Numbered from the stretch's first letter, positions 7,906-16,944 are shown. The stretch: DNA of 64,000 bases from Paenibacillus caseinilyticus (GCF_027533645.1 NZ_JAQAGY010000029.1:27167-91166), one strand, 5' to 3'. A program made the numbers and translations. The notes: a model not told the origin generated them from the sequence alone.

Positions 7906-8022
7906 ATGCTTCGCTTCGGGCCGGCGGCGCCTGGGTAGAGGGGACAGCCCGCGATGAAGGCAGCTGCGGGCTGCAGCTTACGTTCCAAGACCCGGACGGG
8001 AACAAATTCCAAGCATGGCAGC
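7906..8022 (+). pseudogene. Remnant of a VOC (glyoxalase-like) gene
   Basis: A good ribosome binding site (AAGGAGG) and ATG at 7906 open a frame that stops after ten codons (MLRFGPAAPG). A different frame then reads the C-terminal end of a vicinal-oxygen-chelate domain, including GLQLTFQDPDGNKFQAWQ, with the family ending DPDGN and a W-Q close. The start signals and the last strands survive while the middle is missing, so this looks like an internal deletion. The original gene probably followed the EamA gene on the same strand. No function is expected. Confidence 0.6.
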
Positions 8023-8179
8023 GGCCCCAGCCGGAGGGAGCAGGAGAGGGAAAGGCAAGGGAATGGAATATGAACGCTGCCCAAAGAGAATCCCGCTTCA
8101 GCAGCGGGTTGCAAGCGTAATCGTGCATGTAACGAAACCGCAGCAATCCCGTGTGGGACGAGGGGAAGAGGCCGTGCGC

Positions 8180-9181
8180 TCAAGACACGCCCTCTTCCCG
8201 GAGCAGCGGCAGGGTGATGCAGTGAATACCGCCGCCCATCTTGAAGATCTCGGAAGCGTCGACGGGGATGACGTCGATCCCGTTCTTGGACAGCAGCTCT
8301 ATCGTGCGGGGAGCCGAAGAGGAGAACAGCACCCTGCCGGGGGCAACTGCCAGCGCATTGACCGTCAGCGGAGGATCTTCGGGGTCGACGGCAAGCAGGG
8401 TGATCCCCTTGTCTTGAAGCACCTTCAAGAACCAATGGGGGAGCAGCCGGGGATTCACCAGCGCTTTGTCGGTGTCGAGCATCAGGAAGGCTTCATCCAG
8501 ATGGATCTTATCCGATGGCATATCAAGGGTATACAGCTCGATCTCCTGAATTTTCAGCAGATTCCGCAGCTGTGCGATCCCCTCGTCGTTCACCCGCTCG
8601 GACCGGCCGATGACGGCGGTCCGCCGGTCGAGCATGGCGAAGCTGCCGCCCTCGGCATAGCCGTGTCCGTGAATCGCGCCGAGGATGGGTATTCCGATCC
8701 GGCCGAAGGTCGCCTGCGCCATGCGGGTCTCTCCCTGACGCAGGTCGAGCGCGAAGCGGGAGAGGACGACCCCGCCCGGCAGCACCATGCCGAGATCCCG
8801 GGTGAACATCCGGTCGGGCCACAGGCCCGCGGCCGGCGGATCAAGCAGCAGCACCTCCGCTCCCGCATCCCGCAGAGCTTGGGCGATACCATCATGCTGC
8901 GCCTGCAGCAGGCCGAGGTCGGGCGGCGCCTGCCCCCGACCTCGGCTCTGGCTGCGGCCGTGCACATGACGCAAGCGAAGCGCGCCGGCCTCCACCTCGT
9001 ACTGGTCCTGTGGAATGGCCAGCACCTCGTCCCCAGGACGGTGCATCAGCACCTGTCGGATAAGGCCGACAGGACAGAGCACCCCCCAGGGTTGTCCCCA
9101 GATTGCCTTCTGCAACTCTTGGTCAGAGGCCGGTTCCATGGTGAACCGGTCAGACAAGAACCGGTCCTTATCCTCCTTCAT
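8180..9181 (-). CDS. Arginine deiminase / amidinotransferase superfamily enzyme
   Basis: The product has 333 residues; the start ATG 9181 was chosen because GGAGGAGGGG precedes it, and upstream in-frame codons lack a site. It has the pentein-fold signatures of guanidine-modifying enzymes: PDRMFTRDLG (substrate Asp), GHGYAEGGSFAML (Glu), DKIHLDEAFLMLD (catalytic His) and GGGIHCITLPLLRE near the C-terminus with the nucleophilic Cys. Such enzymes hydrolyse arginine or methylarginine to citrulline, or transfer amidino groups; the exact substrate is not decidable. No arcB or arcC lies nearby, so it is not a classic arginine-fermentation operon. It is transcribed towards the VOC remnant. Upstream is the large inverted repeat at 9300-9391. 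Confidence 0.85.
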   Translation of the reverse strand: MKEDKDRFLSDRFTMEPASDQELQKAIWGQPWGVLCPVGLIRQVLMHRPGDEVLAIPQDQYEVEAGALRLRHVHGRSQSRGRGQAPPDLGLLQAQHDGIAQALRDAGAEVLLLDPPAAGLWPDRMFTRDLGMVLPGGVVLSRFALDLRQGETRMAQATFGRIGIPILGAIHGHGYAEGGSFAMLDRRTAVIGRSERVNDEGIAQLRNLLKIQEIELYTLDMPSDKIHLDEAFLMLDTDKALVNPRLLPHWFLKVLQDKGITLLAVDPEDPPLTVNALAVAPGRVLFSSSAPRTIELLSKNGIDVIPVDASEIFKMGGGIHCITLPLLREEGVS

Positions 9182-9299
9182 ACAGATCCCCCTCCTCCGG
9201 ATACGTTCAACACCGCAGCCCTTGGCTCCAGGTATGTGCCCAGTGTTCCCTGGACTTCCCGGGTTTATGTCAGGCTTCCGAAGGGAAGACAGCAACGAC

Positions 9300-9391
9300 C
9301 AAATAGCCGCCAGAAACCGGGCGGCATCCGTAGGTCTCTCCATCCGAAACGGGAGAGAAGCTGTGGACGCTGCCGGTCTGGCGGCTATTTG
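9300..9391. repeat. Long inverted repeat between kinase and deiminase-like genes
   Basis: Perfect 14-bp arms (CAAATAGCCGCCAG at 9300-9313 and its complement at 9378-9391) enclose about 64 nt that can fold further. It lies after the stop of the sensor kinase and before the start of the deiminase-like gene, both on the minus strand. It could be a branched terminator for the kinase transcript or a 5' leader structure of the deiminase gene. There is no clear T run. Confidence 0.45.
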
Positions 9392-9420
9392 TTGGGGGAG
9401 AGGACGACAGGAAGGGGTCT

Positions 9421-11172
9421 CTACTGTCCCGGAATCCGGACATGGAACTCGATGCAGCCGTCTTCTATCTTGACTTTGATGCTGCCTTTGTAACTCTCGA
9501 CAATCCCCTTAATAATCGACAGCCCGAGACCGTGATGCTCGCCTTCCTTCGTGGAGAAGCCCGGCTTGAAGAGTTCTTCCGTTGCTTCGGGGGAAGGAGG
9601 CTGCAGGCAAGGATTCTTCACCTTAATATGGAAGTCCCCGTTCTCTACCCATCCCGTAAGATGAACCTCCCGTTCCTCAACAGGGAGCTTCTCCACCTCA
9701 TCGAAGGCATTATCGACGAGATTGCCGATGACCTTGACCATGTCGACGGACTTCAAGGCATTGAGCGGCAGCCTGCAGAGATTCTGAAAATCGTGCTGGA
9801 AGCGGATCCTTCTGGAGATGGAAGCAGCGACCTTGGCTTGAACCTGGGAAGCGATAACCGGATGATTGATCTGGATAATATCGCTGATTTCGACGATTTC
9901 CTGGACGAACTGCTTCGTATACTTTTTCACTTCTTCATACTTCCCAAGCTGAACCATCGTGTGGATCGTCTGTACGTGATTGAGAAAGTCGTGACGCTGG
10001 CCGCGCACGGTGGTGAACATCCGCGAAATATCCTCGATATACTGGTCCTGCGTGAGCTGGACCGCAGACTCCTTGGCCCGGCGCGTGTAGATCACATAGA
10101 GATAGATGATGATTAAGGCCATCAGCGTAGCCAGGATAATCAGGTAGAAAGCATTACGGGCTTGCCTGTCGAGATGCGTCTGGATCGATTGATAGTCGGA
10201 CACGACGCCGATGACGTAAGGGAGTTCCTGTCCGCCGATATCCTTGCCCGAGGGAACCGGAATGAAGCTCTTGATGACCTTGCATCCGGCGCTCTCTCCG
10301 CTGTAGGTGATCGTCCGGTCCTCCGCGATGGCTTGACGCACACTAGCGACATCACGGGAGTCCGGGTAGGCATAGGTTCCGAAATAGATGTCCCGGTTGC
10401 TGAGGGAGACGAACTTCGTCCCGTCGTTGTGCTTGAATTCAGGCGCTTTCTCCCCGAACAGCTTCGGATTGAAGCCGGTAATCTCCAGGATGGTGCTGTC
10501 TTTCTTCAGCGTACGCTGCACGATCTCCTCGTACCCGACGAGATTCTGGAACTCTCGGATCTGCCGGTCGTGCACATAAGGATTGATCATGTAGTTCGTA
10601 CTGCCGTCATAATAATAGCCCCACTTGTCGATCGAGCCCGGATTGGAGGCGGAGTACTCCAGAGGGCCCGCCCAGTAGTTCTTGAGCTTCTGGCCCTCCG
10701 GGATGGACACGGGCTGGAGCTGGAAGAGCTGCTTCATCGCCGTGTACCAGAAGCCCCACTTCTTGGCGCTGATGCCGATTTCCTTGGGGTCCGTCGAACG
10801 GACGCCTACGATATCCTTCTCGGTGCGGCGGAATAGCGTAATGTGGGAGATGCCGAGATCCTGACTGAGCGCGACGAGCTGTTCATTGGTCACATTCTCG
10901 TAATTCGGATCCAGGGAGCGCTGAATCGCCATAGCGGCGATCCGCAGGTCCGCCCCGATGAGTTCCTCGACATACCGGACCGAGAGATGATACTGGGAGA
11001 TGGAATCCGTAAGGTCGACGGCGACCATCTCGGACTCTTTCTGGAAGGTGTCCTCCAGCCGCTCCTGTGTAACCTGGTAGAATACAAAATTATTCAAAAG
11101 AATGGTGGAGAAAAAAACCACCACGAAAATGACGATAAATTTGGATCTGTTGAACCATTCCGCACGTAGCAT
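9421..11172 (-). CDS. Membrane sensor histidine kinase, Spo0B-type (SPOB_a) with cache-like sensor
   Basis: The 583-residue protein is read from ATG 11172 (MLRAEWFNRSK); the GTG eight codons upstream has no site of its own. TM1 lies at about 7-28, a large extracytoplasmic sensor of some 300 residues follows, and TM2 (FYLIILATLMALIIIYLYVI) precedes the kinase core. The phosphoacceptor is His394 in RGQRHDFLNHVQTIH, the Spo0B/CitA/DcuS pattern, followed by an ATPase domain with NLVDNAFDE and HGLGLSIIKGI. Relatives usually sense small extracellular molecules such as carboxylates. No response regulator gene is adjacent, so the partner is elsewhere. A TATAAT at about 11190 on the minus strand may belong to its promoter. 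Confidence 0.9.
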   Translation of the reverse strand: MLRAEWFNRSKFIVIFVVVFFSTILLNNFVFYQVTQERLEDTFQKESEMVAVDLTDSISQYHLSVRYVEELIGADLRIAAMAIQRSLDPNYENVTNEQLVALSQDLGISHITLFRRTEKDIVGVRSTDPKEIGISAKKWGFWYTAMKQLFQLQPVSIPEGQKLKNYWAGPLEYSASNPGSIDKWGYYYDGSTNYMINPYVHDRQIREFQNLVGYEEIVQRTLKKDSTILEITGFNPKLFGEKAPEFKHNDGTKFVSLSNRDIYFGTYAYPDSRDVASVRQAIAEDRTITYSGESAGCKVIKSFIPVPSGKDIGGQELPYVIGVVSDYQSIQTHLDRQARNAFYLIILATLMALIIIYLYVIYTRRAKESAVQLTQDQYIEDISRMFTTVRGQRHDFLNHVQTIHTMVQLGKYEEVKKYTKQFVQEIVEISDIIQINHPVIASQVQAKVAASISRRIRFQHDFQNLCRLPLNALKSVDMVKVIGNLVDNAFDEVEKLPVEEREVHLTGWVENGDFHIKVKNPCLQPPSPEATEELFKPGFSTKEGEHHGLGLSIIKGIVESYKGSIKVKIEDGCIEFHVRIPGQ

Positions 11173-11601
11173 GGCGGCCACCCCGATTATAGGCAAAGTT
11201 CCTTATATTATAGCATATTTCGACAAACAGACGGAATGGGCCTATGGGCATCGATTGTAAACCGGGATGGGCTCAAGAAGGGTAACGAAGGCCTGAGGGA
11301 AGAAGCCGCCCTGACAGGCAGGAACAAATTATTGCTCGTATTATGATATATATTGTCATTATTCGGGTCTAGTCCCAAAAAAAGAGACCGTGGTACATGC
11401 AAACTTTATCGAATCCGCCCGCCACCCTCAGGAAGAGCTTGAAGCTGCGGCATATTGTCATTCTCGGGCTCGAAAAGCCGGCAGATCAAGGATGTGCAGC
11501 AAGTCTCGTTTGCGGTACACTGGAACAATAGAAAGCGGATTCAAGAGGCCGTGGAAGCAGGGCTGAACGCCTGAAGGCAGACGAAGAGGGAGGAAATGCG
11601 C
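11173..11601. other. Intergenic gap before rpoN
   Basis: There is no intact gene here. The left side is AT-rich and probably holds the kinase promoter (minus strand). From about 11448 to 11574 one plus-strand frame reads a protein-like stretch ending FAVHWNNRKRIQEAVEAGLNA and a stop. It has no start or ribosome binding site, so at most it is the tail of a lost gene, and I do not recognise it. Confidence 0.4.
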
Positions 11602-12918
11602 ATGTACAAGGGACTGAGCCAGACGATGGCTATCCAGATGAAACCCGTCCTGACAGCGGAACTCCAGCAGTCAGTGTATATCCTGCAGCTGACCGGCACC
11701 GAGCTGCTGTCGTATCTGCAGGAGCAGGCACTGGAGAATCCGCTGCTGGAGCTGGAATGGGGCAGCGGTTCCTTGGGCCGCGCCGGCCGCAGGGGCTTCT
11801 CCCGCGCAGGCGTCTCCGAGGCGGAGGACCGGCTCGGCCGGCTGCCCGCCCGCGGCGAGACGCTGGAGCAGTCGCTGCTGAGCCAGCTGCGGATCGCGGG
11901 CCTGCCTGCAGGGCTGTACCATGCGGCTGCCTTCCTCGTCGGCTCGCTGGACGATGCGGGTTACCTGCTCCACCCGCTGGAGGATCTGGCGGCCTGCAGC
12001 GGCACCGATGTGCGGCGGATGGAGGCAGCGCTGCGTGAGGTGCAGCGGCTCGAGCCCGCCGGTATCGGGGCGCGCGGGCTCCGCGAGTGTCTTGAGCTGC
12101 AGGCGCTTCGCGACCCGCAGGCGCCGGCCGGCACACGGGAGGCGCTCAGCGAGGAAGGCTTCCCGCTCGTCGCCCGCGGCCGCTGGGAGGAGCTCGGCCG
12201 CCGGCTCGGCCTGGCGCCGGACGCCGTGCGGGAGCTTGCGCGCTATGTGCGCGGGCTGGCGCCCCGGCCGGGCGGCACCCACCCGGGCGAGCCGGCGCAT
12301 TACGTCGTGCCGGACGCCGAAGTCCGCTTGGAGCAGGGGGAGCTGCTCATCCGCTGGAATGCGGAGGTGACGCCCCGGCTCACGCTGCAGGAGGGCTGCG
12401 AGCAGCTCGCCGGGGCAGACCGGGAGGCGGCAGCCTACCTGATGAGCAAGCGCAAGGGCGCCGACTGGCTGCTGCGCGCGCTGGAGCAGCGCAGCCGGAC
12501 ACTGAAGCGCGTGATCGCGGCAGTCTTCGAGGCGCAGCCGGACTTCTGGGTGCAGGGCATGCGCGGTCTGAGGCCGATGAACCTGCAGACGATCGCGGAG
12601 AAGCTCGGGCTGCACGAGTCCACGATCTCCCGGGCGGTCAGCGGCAAGTATGTGCGCACATGCCATGGCACGTTCGAGCTCAGGGCGTTCTTCGCCGCCG
12701 TGCCGCTCGGGGAGGACGGCGAGGGAGCCTCGAGCCCTGAGGTCAAATCCGTCATCGCGGAGCTTGTCGCCTCTGAGAACAAGGGCAAGCCGTACTCCGA
12801 CGAGAAGCTGGCGCAGGAGCTGGCGAAGCGGGGGCTTCAGGTAGCACGCCGGACGGTAGCCAAGTACAGGGAAGAGCTGCACATTCTCTCTTCCTCTCTG
12901 CGCCGACGCGTGCTGTAA
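11602..12918 (+). CDS. rpoN: RNA polymerase sigma-54 factor
   Basis: Sigma-54 directs polymerase to -24/-12 promoters that need AAA+ activators. The 438-residue product has region I (AIQMKPVLTAELQQSVYILQ, Gln/Leu-rich, activator contact), an acidic, Ala/Arg-rich region II, the core-binding domain, a helix-turn-helix (LGLHESTISRAVSGKY) and the RpoN box ARRTVAKYRE close to the C-terminus. The start ATG 11602 is preferred because GGGAGG lies 8 bp upstream; ATG 11596 would leave 2 bp. Synonymous positions are very GC-rich here. No enhancer-binding activator or convincing -24/-12 target promoter was seen in this window. It stands alone between remnants. Confidence 0.95.
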   Translation: MYKGLSQTMAIQMKPVLTAELQQSVYILQLTGTELLSYLQEQALENPLLELEWGSGSLGRAGRRGFSRAGVSEAEDRLGRLPARGETLEQSLLSQLRIAGLPAGLYHAAAFLVGSLDDAGYLLHPLEDLAACSGTDVRRMEAALREVQRLEPAGIGARGLRECLELQALRDPQAPAGTREALSEEGFPLVARGRWEELGRRLGLAPDAVRELARYVRGLAPRPGGTHPGEPAHYVVPDAEVRLEQGELLIRWNAEVTPRLTLQEGCEQLAGADREAAAYLMSKRKGADWLLRALEQRSRTLKRVIAAVFEAQPDFWVQGMRGLRPMNLQTIAEKLGLHESTISRAVSGKYVRTCHGTFELRAFFAAVPLGEDGEGASSPEVKSVIAELVASENKGKPYSDEKLAQELAKRGLQVARRTVAKYREELHILSSSLRRRVL

Positions 12919-13035
12919 GCAGATGCTGCATCTCCGGGGATGTGCCGAAGGGTGTGGGGAACCATACGCTGATCTTTACGCAGTGGGTAAATAGATTCAT
13001 ACGATGCTTTCTATGTCCGCTGCACAAGCCGGCTG

Positions 13036-13330
13036 CGATGACGGGGGAGTATGCGGCGTTTTGTTTGAAACCGAACGAAGGCTTCCAGTACACTGGGGTG
13101 GCAGCGGAAGAACTGGCGGCTGTGATTATGGAGCCGATGCAGGGCGAGGGCGGATTCATTATGCCGCCGAAGCCGTTCGTGCAAGCTGCAGCAGGACATG
13201 CCGCACCTCGCCGACATCCGCGGACTCGGCGCGATGCGCGCGCGGTGCAGTTCGCCGATTTCGGCTACTGGGAATCCAGCGAAAGGGCTGGTCGCCGCAG
13301 TCACTAAGGCAGCTTACGATAGGAGTCTGA
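13036..13330 (+). pseudogene. Gutted 4-aminobutyrate aminotransferase (gabT-like) remnant
   Basis: Pieces of a class III aminotransferase survive in different frames. A central block reads AAVIMEPMQGEGGFIMPPKP, the conserved strand before the PLP lysine. It is joined directly to a C-terminal block HLADIRGLGAMRA, then VQFAD in another frame, then PAKGLVAAVTKAAYDRSLI. The PLP-lysine region is missing and at least two frameshifts are present. It lies directly before the aldehyde dehydrogenase gene on the same strand, the usual gabT-gabD partnership, so an ancestral GABA-utilisation operon has lost its aminotransferase. Confidence 0.75.
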
Positions 13331-13336
13331 TACCAG

Positions 13337-14761
13337 ATGAAAAAACAGTTATGGATCGGCGGGCAGTGGAAAGAAGCCCGCTCTTATATGGAACTGCGTT
13401 CGCCGCATACCGGGGAACGAATTGCCGAAGTAGGGCAGGCGGAGGAGGCGGATGTGGAGGAAGCGATCGCCGCCGCACAAGCGGCCGGCAGCGCGATGCG
13501 CAGCCTGCCCGCCCATGAGCGGGCGCGCATTCTAGAGAAGACCGCCTCGCTGATGGAGCAGCGGGCGGAGGAGCTGGCGGGGCTGCTGGCCCGGGAAGCC
13601 TCGAAGCCGTTGAAGGCCGGACGCGCGGAGATCGCCCGCACCGTGCAGACATACAAGTTCGCCGCCGAGGAGGCGAAGCGGATTCACGGCGAGACGGTGC
13701 CGGTCGATGCTGCGCCTGGCGGGGAAGGGCGCCTCGCGTTCACGGTGCGCCGGCCGGTCGGGGTCGTCGGGGCGATCACCCCGTTCAACTTTCCGTTCAA
13801 CCTCGTCGCGCACAAGGTCGGCCCGGCCGTGGCTGCCGGCAACACGGTCGTGCTGAAGCCGGCGGGGCAGACGCCGCTGAGCGCCTTGGCCCTCGCCGCG
13901 ATCCTGCACGAAGCCGGCCTGCCGGCGGGCGCCTTGAACGTGATCCCGGGCAAGGGTTCCGTCGTCGGCGAGAAGCTCGTGCGCGACAGCCGCATTGCCG
14001 CCATCACGTTCACGGGCAGCCCGGAAGTCGGCATCGCGATGAAGAACAAGGCGGGCCTGAAGCGTGTAACGCTGGAGCTCGGCTCGAACGCCGCCGTGAT
14101 CATTGACGACACGGTGGAGATTACGCAGGCGCTCATCGACCGGTGTGTGCTAGGCGCGTTCTCCTATAACGGTCAGGTGTGCATCTCGATCCAGCGAATC
14201 TATGTGCACGAGAGCCGCTACGGGGACTTCGCCCGCCGCTTCGTCGAGGCGGTGGAGCAGCTGGTCATAGGCGATCCGCTCGAGGAGTCGACCGATATCT
14301 CGGCGCTCATTGCCCGTAAGGATGTCGAGCGCATGGCGTCCTGGGTGGAGGCTGCCGTCTCCGAAGGCGCCAAGGTACTTACCGGGGGCCGCGCGGTCTC
14401 GGAGGCGGTCTACCCGCCGACTGTGCTGGCGGACGTGGCCGAGACCTCTTCGGTATCGTGCCAGGAGGTGTTCGGGCCGGTGGTGACGCTGTCGTCCTTC
14501 GGGGACGTCTCCGAGGCGATCGCCGCGGTCAACCGTTCGCGATACGGCCTGCAAGCTGGGATCTATTCGTCCAACATCCATACCGCCATGCGGGCGGCGG
14601 AGGAGCTGGAAGTCGGCGGCGTGATCATCAATGATATCCCCACGTTCCGCGTCGATAACATGCCGTACGGCGGCGTCAAGGAGAGCGGCTTCGGCCGCGA
14701 GGGCATCAAGTATGCGGTCGAAGAGATGACCGAGCTCAAGTTTATCTCTATCAAGCTGTAG
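13337..14761 (+). CDS. NAD(P)-dependent aldehyde dehydrogenase (succinate-semialdehyde type likely)
   Basis: This 474-residue enzyme oxidises an aldehyde to the acid. Signatures: Rossmann motif VGAITPFNFPFNLVAHKV, FTGSPEVG, general base Glu in VTLELGSNAAVI, catalytic Cys in YNGQVCISIQRI, and C-terminal EVFGPVV and GGVKESGFGREG. The neighbouring gabT remnant points to succinate semialdehyde as the former substrate (inference); YNGQVCISIQRI is also seen in relatives acting on lactaldehyde-like or sulfo-sugar aldehydes. The ribosome binding site is modest. It is closed by a strong terminator. With the aminotransferase lost, the physiological substrate may have changed. Confidence 0.9.
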   Translation: MKKQLWIGGQWKEARSYMELRSPHTGERIAEVGQAEEADVEEAIAAAQAAGSAMRSLPAHERARILEKTASLMEQRAEELAGLLAREASKPLKAGRAEIARTVQTYKFAAEEAKRIHGETVPVDAAPGGEGRLAFTVRRPVGVVGAITPFNFPFNLVAHKVGPAVAAGNTVVLKPAGQTPLSALALAAILHEAGLPAGALNVIPGKGSVVGEKLVRDSRIAAITFTGSPEVGIAMKNKAGLKRVTLELGSNAAVIIDDTVEITQALIDRCVLGAFSYNGQVCISIQRIYVHESRYGDFARRFVEAVEQLVIGDPLEESTDISALIARKDVERMASWVEAAVSEGAKVLTGGRAVSEAVYPPTVLADVAETSSVSCQEVFGPVVTLSSFGDVSEAIAAVNRSRYGLQAGIYSSNIHTAMRAAEELEVGGVIINDIPTFRVDNMPYGGVKESGFGREGIKYAVEEMTELKFISIKL

Positions 14762-14781
14762 CCGGGGCTGCAGCGTACGGC

Positions 14782-14820
14782 AAACCGCCTCTTTTTTTCC
14801 GGAAGAGGCGGTTTCTTTGT
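14782..14820 (+). terminator. Terminator after the aldehyde dehydrogenase gene
   Basis: A perfect 12-bp stem AAACCGCCTCTT/AAGAGGCGGTTT with a 9-nt loop is followed by CTTTG. It probably works mainly for the plus-strand gene. Confidence 0.8.
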
Positions 14821-14879
14821 GTATGGAGGAGCAGAGGGCTGAACCGGCCGGAGCTCCTTTCGTTCGCAGGATGAGCCCT

Positions 14880-15212
14880 TCAGGTATTGAATATATAGGC
14901 TTGATAGGCCAGCTCCGACAGCACCAAGGCGCCGGGGGCGTTCAAGTACCACTTGTAGAACTTGCGCAGCTTCGCGATACGGATCCATTCGCTCCCCCGC
15001 AGCCGGTTGAGCAGGACCCGGACGGAGCCCATCGTCCAGTAGACGCCCCAATTGATCATGGGGAAGTAGAGAACCACGAAGAAGTAGAAGCTGCCCCGGA
15101 TCTCGCCGAGACCGAAGCGCAGGAGCAGGCAGGGAATCAGTATGATCAGGAATCGTGCGAATCCATGGGGACGGATCGGTTCATCCAGCGGCCCGCTTGC
15201 CATCGTATCCAT
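14880..15212 (-). CDS. Small integral membrane protein, unknown
   Basis: A 110-residue protein, not recognised. From ATG 15212 it reads a short soluble head, a first membrane segment (FARFLIILIPCLLLRFGLG), a second (FYFFVVLYFPMINWGVYW) and a basic C-terminal stretch ending in a short hydrophobic tail. ATG 15203 is an alternative start with a GAGGTG site better placed for it. The reading frame continues further upstream, but that part is low-complexity and lacks a site. It is convergent with the aldehyde dehydrogenase gene and independent of the galactanase gene. Confidence 0.65.
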   Translation of the reverse strand: MDTMASGPLDEPIRPHGFARFLIILIPCLLLRFGLGEIRGSFYFFVVLYFPMINWGVYWTMGSVRVLLNRLRGSEWIRIAKLRKFYKWYLNAPGALVLSELAYQAYIFNT

Positions 15213-15367
15213 CACCTCGGCTCCATGAGATGCTCTTAGTGTAGAGGATGGCGGGAGGCTTTGTCGAGTAAGTTCCTGCGCCCAGCGTGTGGGTGAAGAG
15301 TTCAATAATGGCCGCCATCCTGCAAAATGTTCAGTCAAAGCACAATTGTTCACTAGCCGACTCTGTT

Positions 15368-15381
15368 TGTAAGCACTTACA
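15368..15381. promoter_or_regulatory. cre-like / LacI-family operator
   Basis: TGTAAGCACTTACA matches the catabolite-responsive element consensus except for the central CG, which is CA here. It lies 127 bp before the galactanase-like gene, so carbon catabolite control by CcpA, or a LacI-type regulator, is likely. The site is predicted from sequence only. Confidence 0.55.
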
Positions 15382-15507
15382 ATAAGGGCTGAATCTGATG
15401 CAGGGGGTGATGCGAATCCAGAGGAATAGCGGCTTACGTCGGCCGTCTCTCCGGGCAGTTCCCGCCGGACACGCACGTGCATTCAAACAAAGGAGGCTTG
15501 GTGTAAC

Positions 15508-16944
15508 ATGAAACAACGTATAGCTGCAGGTTTTCTCCGGTCTTTGTGCTTTGTGCTGATGCTGACCCTGATGCCGTATTCCGCCGGAGCGGCACCCGTG
15601 ACAATCGGCAGCGGCCCCGTTTGGTACGACACCACGGGAGGAACGATTCAGGCGCACGGAGGGGGAGTCATCAAGGTAGGCTCCACCTACTACTGGATCG
15701 GAGAAGACAAGATCCATAACTCGGCTTCCTTCAAGAATGTCGTATGCTACTCGTCCAGCGACCTCAAGAATTGGAAGTGGGTGGGCTACCCGCTGCAGCC
15801 GGCCTCCGATCCCGAATTGGCGAGTTCGAAGGTGGAACGGCCGAAGGTCATCTACAACGCGTCGACGGGCAAATACGTCATGTGGATGCACTATGAGAAT
15901 GCTGCCGATTATTCGCTCGGCCGGGTGGCTGTCGCTTCTTCCTCATCGGTCTGCGGCAAATACACCTACCACGGCAGCTTCCGCCCCCTCGGGTATGAAT
16001 CCCGGGATATGACGGTGTTCAAGGATGACGACGGGAGCGCCTATCTTTTGTCCGCCTCGAACTCCGGCGGCGGGGCGAACGATTCGCTGGCTTCGTTCAA
16101 GCTGACAGGCGATTACCTGAACGTCGCCTCGTTCCAAGGCTGGGTGTTCCAGAACGGGCACCGGGAAGCGCCTGCCGTCGCCAAGCAGGGGGGCAAATAC
16201 TTCCTGATCACCTCCGGCGCTTCGGGCTGGTATCCGAACCAAGCCATGTATGCGACCGCTTCGTCCATGGCGGGACCGTGGTCCGCCTTGGCGCCGCTCG
16301 GCAATACGTCGACGTTCTATTCGCAGTCGACGTTCATTCTGCCGGTGCAGGGCAGCTCGGCGACGTCCTATATCTACATGGGCGACCGCTGGAACCCGGG
16401 CCAGCTGGGTGACTCGCGCTATGTGTGGCTGCCGCTGACATTGAATGGCGCGGCAGGGACCGCCTCCATGGATTGGCAGAGCTCCTGGACCATTGACGCC
16501 GTGACAGGTACGGTGGCCGCTCCGTCGATGACCAACCATGCGCAGGGCAAGGTGGCAACCGCAAGCTCAACTGCATCGGGATTCGCGCCATCCCGCGTGA
16601 ACGACGGCAGCTACCAGAGCGAGTGGAAGGCCGCTTCCGCCTCCTGGCCTGCGACTTGGCAGGTCGATCTGGGGGCCGCGAAGACGATCCGCGAGGTCGA
16701 TATCTCCTGGTTCATGTATAAGGGGTCGGAAGCATACCATCAGTACAAGATTGAGTACAGCACGGACGGAACGAACTATACGACGATCGACCGGACATCG
16801 AACAAGACGTACGGCTTCACGACGGATGCGGTGAACTTTACTGCGCGTTATGTACGGATTGTCCTGGTGAATGCGGTGCTGTGGAACAATCCGAACAACT
16901 GGTACACGCCGACTTTGTATGAAGTAAAGCTGCTCGGGCCCTAA
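15508..16944 (+). CDS. Secreted GH43 (subfamily 24-like) exo-beta-1,3-galactanase with CBM32
   Basis: The 478-residue protein starts at ATG 15508 behind AAAGGAGG. A signal peptide (about 1-30, ending YSAGAAPV) leads to a five-bladed propeller GH43 domain (about 31-335) with QAHGGGVIKVGSTYYWIGED, MWMHYENAADYSLGR and ESRDMTVFKDDDG, the pattern of galactan-acting members. A discoidin/CBM32-type sugar-binding domain follows (about 345-478; ASSTASGFAPSRVNDG). It probably trims galactose from beta-1,3-galactan side chains of plant arabinogalactan outside the cell. The downstream ABC importer and AraC regulator could handle the released sugars. A cre-like site lies upstream and a hairpin follows the stop. 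Confidence 0.88.
   Translation: MKQRIAAGFLRSLCFVLMLTLMPYSAGAAPVTIGSGPVWYDTTGGTIQAHGGGVIKVGSTYYWIGEDKIHNSASFKNVVCYSSSDLKNWKWVGYPLQPASDPELASSKVERPKVIYNASTGKYVMWMHYENAADYSLGRVAVASSSSVCGKYTYHGSFRPLGYESRDMTVFKDDDGSAYLLSASNSGGGANDSLASFKLTGDYLNVASFQGWVFQNGHREAPAVAKQGGKYFLITSGASGWYPNQAMYATASSMAGPWSALAPLGNTSTFYSQSTFILPVQGSSATSYIYMGDRWNPGQLGDSRYVWLPLTLNGAAGTASMDWQSSWTIDAVTGTVAAPSMTNHAQGKVATASSTASGFAPSRVNDGSYQSEWKAASASWPATWQVDLGAAKTIREVDISWFMYKGSEAYHQYKIEYSTDGTNYTTIDRTSNKTYGFTTDAVNFTARYVRIVLVNAVLWNNPNNWYTPTLYEVKLLGP

Noticed and set aside
8015..9493. Plus-strand reading frame (492 codons) over the deiminase-like gene
   Set aside because: Antisense shadow; catalytic motifs are on the minus strand.
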